The notes under the pieces are model-generated. The model ran no database searches. It was not told the DNA's origin and worked only from the letters and a program-made list of their open reading frames with translations. This document shows positions 7,645 through 12,866 of a stretch of DNA of 12,866 nt, piece after piece. Every line of letters starts with the position of its first letter. Positions within the stretch are counted from its first letter, which is position 1. Source of the DNA: VBAS01 sp964508655 (lineage in GTDB: Bacteria; Bacteroidota; Bacteroidia; Chitinophagales; Chitinophagaceae). The position numbers and the translations under genes were made by a program. The stretch is taken from assembly GCA_964508655.1 (NCBI GenBank), contig CAZDUO010000099.1, positions 1 through 12,866 on the forward strand, in the 5' to 3' direction.

Positions 7645-8901
7645 TTAATTCAGTTCCACCGCAAACCCCAGCTTCGTCATCCATTCTTCCTGTTGCTTAT
7701 AGAACGCCGGTAAATCGCCTGTCCCGCAACCTATCTTATACCCTCCTAATGCCAGTAACCGCAAACACTCTTTCCATATCCATGCGTGTGAAGTGTATAA
7801 TGCCGGGCCTGCCATGTATTCCAGCTTTTCCAGTTCCTTCGGACCGGCACGTTCGGGTGGAATGATTTGGGACAACGACTTATTGCCAAACGCCCTGTAC
7901 GGTCTCATCAAAAGAAGTTTTACCACATCAGGCAGGGCTGCCTCACACATTTTGATTAATCCGGCCGAAGGAAAATTTACCAGGTTAATATCATAATCGT
8001 TTTTAAATGCATTCGCAAGACTGTCCCACGGGCCTGCTCCATAAAACCGGCGGCACATTTCAATATTCATCAGCACCCGGATATAGGAAATCGGGTGAGG
8101 ATCATGCTGGTGATAAGCAAACACAGCCTGCGGTACGCCGCTTACTACATCATGCAGCGCTGCCACAGCAGCAAACCCGGTATGTACAAAAGCAAATGCA
8201 TCGGCCGCCATTTCACTGCTCCAGCCGGCAAAAGCAGTGCCCGCAATCTTTGGATGATTGCTCAATTCATTAACCAGGGCAGCCGAAAGTTCTCCGGTCC
8301 AGTTGAGTACATGTGCTACCTGGTGACCCGTTTCATGTATGATGGCCGTTGGCCTGTACAGGTTATGCTGTGTTACTTTTATCGCCGCTACAGAACTCAC
8401 ATTCCCGTCCCATAACCTTAATCCCGCTTTCAGTATAGATGCGCCTGCTCCCTTGTCCACATAAGTAAGTACCAGCGGTGTTTTCTTTCCTAAAGGTTGC
8501 AGCACCTCCTGCATACTTCTTACACATAAAATATCACAGGCGCGGAGCAAAGCAGCCAGGCCCGGAGTAGTCCGGGAATTAACGGCTACTGTATAAAAAT
8601 GAATAGTCTCCTCTGCTTTTAGGTACCGGCTTCTTAGTTGCAGTAAACTTCTTTTCACGCCTCTTAAACTGTCTTGCTCACCTGCATTTTCAAGCTGCGC
8701 CTTTAAACTGCCGGCAAAATCAAGCACTTCATCAATACTTTTTTTAAGCGTCTCTTTTAATAATACACCCATATTATGATCAATGCCCTGCCAGGCATTG
8801 GCCGAAGCAAGATTTTCAAGTACACTCAATCTCGAAGCGGCCTGCAGCCAGTGATTAACCTGGCGCCTTAAAGAATTATGTATGGAGATCGTTGTTGTCA
8901 T
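7645..8901 (-). CDS. Putative HExxH zinc metalloprotease, 418 aa
   Basis: The central zinc motif HETGH sits at residues 189-193 (IIHETGHQVAHV, with a further His at 197). About 37 residues downstream, SSEMAAD (E230, D234) matches the ExxAD-type glutamate signature of gluzincin metallopeptidases. The predicted ligands are H189, H193 and E230, with E190 as catalytic base. The N-terminal 130 residues are helical and lack a signal peptide; the C-terminal 170 are mixed and include AYHQHDPHPISYIRV, rich in His. I cannot place it in a named MEROPS family. It starts 12 bp after the 861-aa gene, so the two are almost certainly co-translated. Possible jobs are processing of the cluster's large proteins (for example their N-terminal tails) or acting as a toxin itself; the sequence does not decide between these. 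Confidence 0.8.
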   Translation of the reverse strand: MTTTISIHNSLRRQVNHWLQAASRLSVLENLASANAWQGIDHNMGVLLKETLKKSIDEVLDFAGSLKAQLENAGEQDSLRGVKRSLLQLRSRYLKAEETIHFYTVAVNSRTTPGLAALLRACDILCVRSMQEVLQPLGKKTPLVLTYVDKGAGASILKAGLRLWDGNVSSVAAIKVTQHNLYRPTAIIHETGHQVAHVLNWTGELSAALVNELSNHPKIAGTAFAGWSSEMAADAFAFVHTGFAAVAALHDVVSGVPQAVFAYHQHDPHPISYIRVLMNIEMCRRFYGAGPWDSLANAFKNDYDINLVNFPSAGLIKMCEAALPDVVKLLLMRPYRAFGNKSLSQIIPPERAGPKELEKLEYMAGPALYTSHAWIWKECLRLLALGGYKIGCGTGDLPAFYKQQEEWMTKLGFAVELN

Positions 8902-8913
8902 AATGAAAAAAAA

Positions 8914-11499
8914 TCAGTCAAATCTTTTGTCGGCTTCAATTTTGATATCCGGAACAGGCAAATTGGGTATAGAAAGACCGGACAGATTTCCTACCGATAC
9001 ATTGCCGCGGATTGCATTAATTAATGTTCTGATGGTTGACATTCCGGGAATCTTGCTCCAGGTAAGTTTCAGAGTCACCCCGTCCTGTGGCTGCGCCTGT
9101 GCTGATTTAAACTCTGTGGCCCTTGCTTTGAAAAAGTTTATTACTGCATTATATGCCTGGTTGGAAATTTTTTCAACCAGTTTTTCAAACAGTTTGGCAA
9201 GCAGCCCCTTCCCGGCTATTTTTCCAAGCACATTTAACGGTGCAAACTGTTCTTCACGTTCATCAATGTTTTCCAGGTACATTTCCGGCATTGCTTCATG
9301 AACGATTTTTACTTTGCTGGAAACATTTTTTACCAGGATTCCATTTAAAACACTTTTCACCGCTTGACGGATGCTTAACCCTGCACCCAAAAAGTCATTT
9401 TTATTTAGTTTTTCCACTATGGTTTTTGCTTCCTCCTCACTGAAATAGTAATTAAGCTTTATCTCCGATTTAATGAAATTAATGACACATTGTATGTCTG
9501 CTGACCTGCTTTCTGTTGTTGCAACAGGCTGCCCGCCTCCCCTGTGCTTATGCCGGGAGCGGTTTACCGGTGGAATTCTTAATCTTGCACCCTCTATTTC
9601 AAGGTAATAAAATCGCTGCCCCGCTACTGATTTAAAACGGGTAGCCAGGTTCTTGAGCCCTGTATCTTTTCCAAGCGCAGGCTCCTTTAATAACAGCGAG
9701 GCTGCCTGTTTTGTTAATGGAAGCAGTTGAATCCATGCCTTAGGTTGCCTTGGATTCAGGTGCGGAAGACTTTCAAATTTGCCTATCAGGCTGAGGCGGC
9801 CGCCCATCATGGTTTCATATAAATGAACCTTTGCCCTTATTGGCTTTGAGGGATCAAGTCCGTATTTATCTTTCAAAAAATTTGCTAACGGTAAATTTCT
9901 GAACGTGGTTACCGTGGCTGCAGTTTGAGGATCTATCGTGATATCATATACATAAGTGAACTTTTTATAGAGCTTGACGGGCATATGTCTTGGCATCGCC
10001 ACCCATACTGCGTTGTGTTTTGTCGGTCTTAATTCCTCTTTTATATATTGGGATGGAAAATTATTGGCAGCAGCCTGTTCAAATGCCTCAAGCAGCTGCA
10101 TGGTAAGATCTTCTGTATCTGATAATGTTTCTTCATTCAGCTCATTCATGTTTTGCACAGTTTCGGTAATGGTATTTGCAATGGCTTCATATGCCAGGTC
10201 GGATTTTTCTGTTTCATACACTTCAAACCCGATAGCGCTCATCCCCACATCAATTATACTGGCAGCCAACGGCTTTGCCACTTTGGCTGGAACATATTTA
10301 CTTACAAGTTTTGCCAGTAACCCGGCAAGAAAATTTATTATTTTTTGACGCCCGATAATTTTAATTCCGATTTTAATAACCGGTTTTAATGCCATGATAG
10401 CAGCCGGCAGAAATCGTTCTATTGCAGGGGCGGGACTTTCCCCGGGCTGTAGATTTTTTAATTCATCTATAAATTGCTGGCGGGCTGCATCCAGTGAAGG
10501 CACATTCGTATAACCGGTCTCATAACCGCTTATACGCTCAAGAGTTTCATCGGATGATTCGTAATTCATGACTGTACTTTCTGCTTCATCTTCATTCTGC
10601 GTAAATACAAGTTGAGCAATGTAACTATCCAATTCGGTTTGAACTGCATCCAGATCACCGCTGGATTGGGTATCTGCAGATGATGTATCCCCCGATTGAG
10701 TATCCGCAGGTTGTGAATCGCCGGCTGGCTCTTCTGCTGGTTTAATGTTTAAAAACTTCTTTGCTAATGCCTGGGCATGCGGTTGCAGATTTTTGGGAAG
10801 TTTTCCAATAGCAAATTTTAAAACTTTATTTAGCAATGGCCGTACAAGTCTTTTAAGTCTTTTGAGTATAATACCGACAGGTAAAATTTTCCCTACCGCT
10901 GCTATACCTTTTTTTGCTAAGGAAACCCCCTTTTTAACCACAGACTTCACCTTTTTGAAAATCTTTCCGAAGAATTGCTCCTGCGCCGGGGTGAATTGTC
11001 CATGATCGAATTCCATTGCCTCAAAAAATGTTTCTACGGAAGCTTCTGAATGATCGGCCAGGTTGTTTCCTGAAAAATGCTGTGTAACCTTGTCAATCAT
11101 ACTTTCAGCTTCCTGGATAACCGGGGCAAAATAATCCCTGGCCTGTTGTGTTGCAAAGGGAATGTAATTCTCCCCCATTGCCAATTCGTTCGAAACTTTG
11201 TTGCGCCAGGTATCCTCCACTTCATCTGCCAGTTCATATAATGTCTCTACAAATTCCTGGTCGTGTAACTCAGCCAGGAGATCAACATACTCCTCACCGG
11301 CCGGTGTCAGAACATTTAAAGCAGACGTTGCTTCATACGTTCTGGAAAAAGGACTCTCGGCTTCCTGGAAATAACTGGAAAAAAAACTTTCCACCGATTC
11401 ACCTTGATCAGTTTGCTCCTCCTCTCTTGATACGGGAATATCGGTAAATGGTGTTTCAAACTGTGCCAGGCCGGCGCCATTCATACTTTCTCTTTCCAT
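8914..11499 (-). CDS. Large helical protein with cationic and hydrophobic segments and N-terminal [ST]PF motifs, 861 aa
   Basis: The family is not firmly recognised. An acidic N-terminus carries ETPFTD (15-20) and ESPFSR (48-53), matching the motifs in the leader of the 1741-aa protein. Residues 65-170 are acidic and helical (AELHDQEFVETLYELADEVED). Residues 175-250 form a lysine-rich amphipathic helical block (FFGKIFKKVKSVVKKGVSLA and onward) resembling membrane-active peptides, followed by a Pro/Asp/Thr/Ser linker with a short ADTQS repeat (262-283). A second hydrophobic helical block spans 361-428 (ALKPVIKIGIKIIGRQKIIN and onward). The middle is beta-rich, with a basic RSRHKHRGGGQ loop; the C-terminal 110 residues contain another helical block (LGKIAGKGLLAKLFEKLVEK) and a beta tail (GVTLKLTWSKIPG). 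There is no signal peptide. It is the first gene of the tight operon, 94 bp after the LuxR-type gene. I have a vague recollection of similar proteins near contractile injection loci; treat that as unverified. Confidence 0.85.
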   Translation of the reverse strand: MERESMNGAGLAQFETPFTDIPVSREEEQTDQGESVESFFSSYFQEAESPFSRTYEATSALNVLTPAGEEYVDLLAELHDQEFVETLYELADEVEDTWRNKVSNELAMGENYIPFATQQARDYFAPVIQEAESMIDKVTQHFSGNNLADHSEASVETFFEAMEFDHGQFTPAQEQFFGKIFKKVKSVVKKGVSLAKKGIAAVGKILPVGIILKRLKRLVRPLLNKVLKFAIGKLPKNLQPHAQALAKKFLNIKPAEEPAGDSQPADTQSGDTSSADTQSSGDLDAVQTELDSYIAQLVFTQNEDEAESTVMNYESSDETLERISGYETGYTNVPSLDAARQQFIDELKNLQPGESPAPAIERFLPAAIMALKPVIKIGIKIIGRQKIINFLAGLLAKLVSKYVPAKVAKPLAASIIDVGMSAIGFEVYETEKSDLAYEAIANTITETVQNMNELNEETLSDTEDLTMQLLEAFEQAAANNFPSQYIKEELRPTKHNAVWVAMPRHMPVKLYKKFTYVYDITIDPQTAATVTTFRNLPLANFLKDKYGLDPSKPIRAKVHLYETMMGGRLSLIGKFESLPHLNPRQPKAWIQLLPLTKQAASLLLKEPALGKDTGLKNLATRFKSVAGQRFYYLEIEGARLRIPPVNRSRHKHRGGGQPVATTESRSADIQCVINFIKSEIKLNYYFSEEEAKTIVEKLNKNDFLGAGLSIRQAVKSVLNGILVKNVSSKVKIVHEAMPEMYLENIDEREEQFAPLNVLGKIAGKGLLAKLFEKLVEKISNQAYNAVINFFKARATEFKSAQAQPQDGVTLKLTWSKIPGMSTIRTLINAIRGNVSVGNLSGLSIPNLPVPDIKIEADKRFD

Positions 11500-11555
11500 A
11501 TAAAAAGAATTAACGTGAAGACATATTTTTATAAATGTAACTTCCTGCGGAAAGG

Positions 11556-11581
11556 AATCCCTATCCCTATAAAGGGGGATT
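11556..11581. promoter_or_regulatory. Inverted repeat between regulator and 861-aa gene
   Basis: AATCCC (11556-11561) pairs with GGGATT (11576-11581), with a possible inner CC/GG pair around TATAAA. It lies in the 94-bp space between the stop of the LuxR-type gene and the start of the 861-aa gene. The run of T that follows it is on the plus strand (to 11584), where no gene needs a terminator. On the minus strand it is followed by CCTTTCC, so it is a poor intrinsic terminator for the regulator gene. An operator or a weak attenuator is possible; evidence is limited to the symmetry. Confidence 0.3.
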
Positions 11582-11593
11582 TTTCTACTCGCA

Positions 11594-12040
11594 CTACTTT
11601 TCGAAGAATGTCTGATGGTAATAATTAATCATCGCAGCAGTATTTTTTGCGCCTGTCTTTTCCAGTATATTTTTCCGGTGCGATTTTACAGTTTCGAAAC
11701 TGATAAATAACTTTTCAGCAATTTCCTGGTTGGTCAGCCCCTGCATTACAAGCCCAAGAACCTCAATTTCCCTGATACTTAATTTCTGGTTGTTGATTTT
11801 AAAATCTGAATTCTTTTTCCTGTTGATTAAAAAAATGGCTTCATTTAAATCTCTGACTTCAAGGTTGATAATAATATCAAACCCCTGGCCCGTATTTCGT
11901 ATAGCTGCAAGCAATTCCTGGATTCTGACCAGGAGTTGCTTTTCCGAGTCAGCCGTCCACTCATCTGCTTCAAAAAATTTAATTTCATTGCAGTTAATTT
12001 TTGTACCGCTATATACCTGTATGCACAGACTCGCCCCCAT
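11594..12040 (-). CDS. LuxR-type helix-turn-helix transcriptional regulator, 148 aa
   Basis: The C-terminal half (residues 86-142) is a classic LuxR/GerE DNA-binding domain. LSIREIEVLGLVMQGLTNQE leads the first helices, IAEKLFISFETVKSHRKNIL holds the recognition helix, and EKTGAKN closes the domain. The N-terminal 80 residues match no receiver, PAS or autoinducer-binding domain that I can see: the receiver Asp/Lys signature is absent and the length is too short. It may be a small signal-binding or dimerisation module (ELLAAIRNTGQGFDIIINLE). The start at 12040 is the first Met; in-frame stops lie just upstream (TGA 36 bp before it). It is the gene furthest upstream in the minus-strand cluster, 94 bp before the 861-aa gene, and is therefore the likely controller of the cluster, either in cis or as part of the same transcript. 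Confidence 0.9.
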   Translation of the reverse strand: MGASLCIQVYSGTKINCNEIKFFEADEWTADSEKQLLVRIQELLAAIRNTGQGFDIIINLEVRDLNEAIFLINRKKNSDFKINNQKLSIREIEVLGLVMQGLTNQEIAEKLFISFETVKSHRKNILEKTGAKNTAAMINYYHQTFFEK

Positions 12041-12392
12041 ACCCGGAACAGTAAATGGTGTTTTTGAAATTGATCAGGTGCGGAACTAATACATAAGGAG
12101 GGATGAAATAATAGATTAGTATTGAATGGGATTTCATTTACCCGGCTGATCTGCTCCCCGTGAATAATATAACTACACTTAAAAAAATCGTCAGTCCTTT
12201 TCTAAAATTGATTTTTGATCTGCGTCGTATGGCTGCTAACTGATTTTATCAAAAGGTATTAATATGCAGGTGATTAAAAGCAGGTAGTAATACGCAAAAA
12301 TTCAGGTAGTAACTGTTGTTTTTCATATTGAATAGTATAATTCAATTTTCCCGGGTGCTTATTTAGAATTCCGAAAAATGATTTTTTTTTAA
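12041..12392. other. Gene-free region upstream of the LuxR-type gene
   Basis: I see no convincing gene in this AT-rich stretch on either strand. It should contain the promoter of the regulator (minus strand), but no clear Bacteroidota -7 box (TAnnTTTG) at a plausible distance could be identified. A purine-rich aaggaggg at about 12095-12102 (+) looks like a ribosome-binding site, but the ATG that follows is in a frame closed after two codons (ATGAAATAA). A 7-bp inverted repeat, ATGAAAT/ATTTCAT (12103-12109 and 12131-12137), is present. Short iterated repeats at 12254-12315 are listed separately. Confidence 0.55.
12254..12315. repeat. Iterated 14-bp direct repeats upstream of the regulator
   Basis: Three 14-bp units follow one another without spacing: AGGTATTAATATGC (12254-12267), AGGTGATTAAAAGC (12268-12281) and AGGTAGTAATACGC (12282-12295). 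After an 8-base spacer a fourth begins (AGGTAGTAACTG, 12304-12315). The shared pattern is AGGTnnTAAnAnGC. They lie 214-275 bp upstream of the start of the LuxR-type gene and could be binding sites for a regulator, or the remains of a degenerate tandem repeat. Confidence 0.5.
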
Positions 12393-12405
12393 TTGTCCGG
12401 CCAAA

Positions 12406-12757
12406 ATTTCAACCATTTCAACAGAACCCCTCCGGTTAAGGGTTCATGCCCCTCTCCGTGAGGAGAGGGGTTGGGCCTGCCATCCAAAGCTTTAGCGAAG
12501 GATGAGGTGAGGCGATAAAAGCTGGTAAAAGATTTCGGCCATTTCAATATAACCCAATCCGGAAGCGGGTTCATGCCCCTCTCCGTGAGGAGAGGGGTTG
12601 GGCCTGCCATCCAAAGCTTTANNNNNNNNNNNNNNNNNNNNNNNNNNNNNNNNNNNNNNNNNNNNNNNNNNNNNNNNNNNNNNNNNNNNNNNNNNNNNNN
12701 NNNNNNNNNNNNNNNNNNNNNGCGAAGGATGAGGTGAGGCGATAAAAGCTGGTAAAG
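12406..12757. repeat. Tandem intergenic repeat, period about 127 bp, with strong hairpins, broken by a scaffold gap
   Basis: Two units are visible. The core is identical over 54 bases (12441-12494 and 12568-12621), and the remainder of unit 1 (12495-12529) is identical over 35 bases to 12722-12756 after the gap. Each unit contains a perfect 9-bp hairpin, cccctctcc-gtga-ggagagggg, at 12449-12470 and 12576-12597. A weaker imperfect stem pairs gcctgccatcc with ggatgaggtgaggc. The unit starts (aatttcaaccatttcaac versus gatttcggccatttcaat) are diverged. It resembles non-coding repeats I associate with Chitinophagaceae intergenic regions, which is recollection rather than a search result. The 73-codon open frame across it on the minus strand is a by-product of the repeat. 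Confidence 0.85.
12622..12721. other. Assembly gap (100 N)
   Basis: Exactly 100 N fill this interval, a common default for a scaffold gap of unknown size. The flanks rejoin to an intact repeat unit (...aaagcttta then gcgaaggatg...) with no base missing relative to unit 1, so the true distance is probably zero or a whole number of repeat units. Confidence 0.98.
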
Positions 12758-12821
12758 TTTTTCAGCACTTTAACCGGACAAAAGTGATTTTTTTAAATAA
12801 AAAATCCCTGCATAGTAATAT

Positions 12822-12866
12822 CTGTCTCTTATACACATCTCCGAGCCCACGAGACTAGGCATGATC
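12822..12866 (+). other. Illumina Nextera adapter read-through (not genomic)
   Basis: The last 45 bases match the Nextera read-through adapter: CTGTCTCTTATACACATCT (12822-12840, transposase mosaic end), CCGAGCCCACGAGAC (12841-12855), an 8-base index TAGGCATG (12856-12863, which I recall as N706) and ATC (12864-12866), the beginning of the P7 tail. The genomic sequence therefore ends at about 12821. Confidence 0.97.

Noticed and set aside
8882..9301. 139-codon plus-strand open frame overlapping the 418- and 861-aa genes
   Set aside because: It is antisense to the C-terminus of the 861-aa gene and the start of the 418-aa gene, both well supported; there is no domain or ribosome-binding site.
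10664..10709. 16-bp near-direct repeat in the 861-aa gene (gattgggtatctgcag and gattgagtatccgcag)
   Set aside because: It simply encodes the repeated ADTQS low-complexity linker; no sign of mobile or regulatory function.
12041..12073. Possible in-frame upstream extension of the LuxR-type protein with a KTPFTVPG stretch resembling the [ST]PF motifs
   Set aside because: Only ATT and similar codons could start it before an in-frame TGA; a single match in 11 codons is likely chance.
12095..12111. Strong-looking plus-strand ribosome-binding site (aaggaggg) followed by ATG
   Set aside because: The frame closes after two codons (ATGAAATAA); no small gene is supported.
12389..12610. 73-codon minus-strand open frame across the tandem repeat
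   Set aside because: It is made of two copies of the non-coding hairpin repeat read in the same frame, with no protein-like context or start region.
1..12821. Search for CRISPR arrays, tRNA or rRNA genes and insertion sequences
   Set aside because: No regularly spaced repeat-spacer pattern, cloverleaf with conserved arms, rRNA motif or transposase frame was seen.

Overview
The window looks like a chromosomal scaffold end from a Bacteroidota bacterium, most likely of the Chitinophagaceae type. The reasons are the AT-leaning composition, A/T-rich start regions without clear Shine-Dalgarno sites, a LuxR-type helix-turn-helix in the style common in that phylum (ETVKSHRKNILEKTGAKN), and an intergenic tandem repeat built on the hairpin cccctctcc-gtga-ggagagggg. 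The last point rests on recalled resemblance, so the taxonomic call is an inference. The 3' end is not biological: it is Illumina Nextera adapter, and a 100-N scaffold gap lies inside the repeat.

Layout. Positions 1-382 (+) hold the tail of an antitoxin-like gene and a complete ParE/RelE-type toxin gene that overlaps it by one base. From 527 to 12040 everything is on the minus strand. In transcription order this is: a 148-aa LuxR-type regulator (12040-11594); an 861-aa protein with cationic and hydrophobic helical segments (11499-8914); a 418-aa HExxH zinc-metalloprotease-like protein (8901-7645); a 145-aa coiled-coil protein (7613-7176); a 430-aa protein of unknown family (7151-5859); a stem-loop terminator or attenuator (5851-5794); and a 1741-aa multi-enzyme protein (5752-527). 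The four genes from the 861-aa to the 430-aa gene are separated by only 12-31 bp and look like one operon. The regulator is 94 bp upstream. The large gene follows the terminator by about 40 bp. Positions 12041-12866 have no gene and contain short iterated repeats, the tandem repeat, the gap and the adapter.

The main point of interest is the 1741-aa protein. It combines a two-motif phospholipase D module, an Amidase_2 (N-acetylmuramoyl-L-alanine amidase) module and an M15/LAS-type DD- or LD-peptidase-like zinc module. These are separated by three peptidoglycan-binding-like modules and acidic linkers, and a conserved-looking domain of unknown function follows at the C-terminus. Lipid, glycan-peptide and peptide bonds of a bacterial envelope could all be attacked by this one chain, yet it has no N-terminal signal peptide. 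Its N-terminus carries two [ST]PF motifs that recur in the N-terminus of the 861-aa protein at the other end of the cluster.

My working inference is that the cluster encodes an antibacterial or envelope-remodelling system whose products leave the cell by a route other than Sec, such as lysis or a contractile injection apparatus encoded elsewhere. The [ST]PF tails would then be candidate sorting tags. No structural gene of such an apparatus is in the window, so this is a hypothesis.
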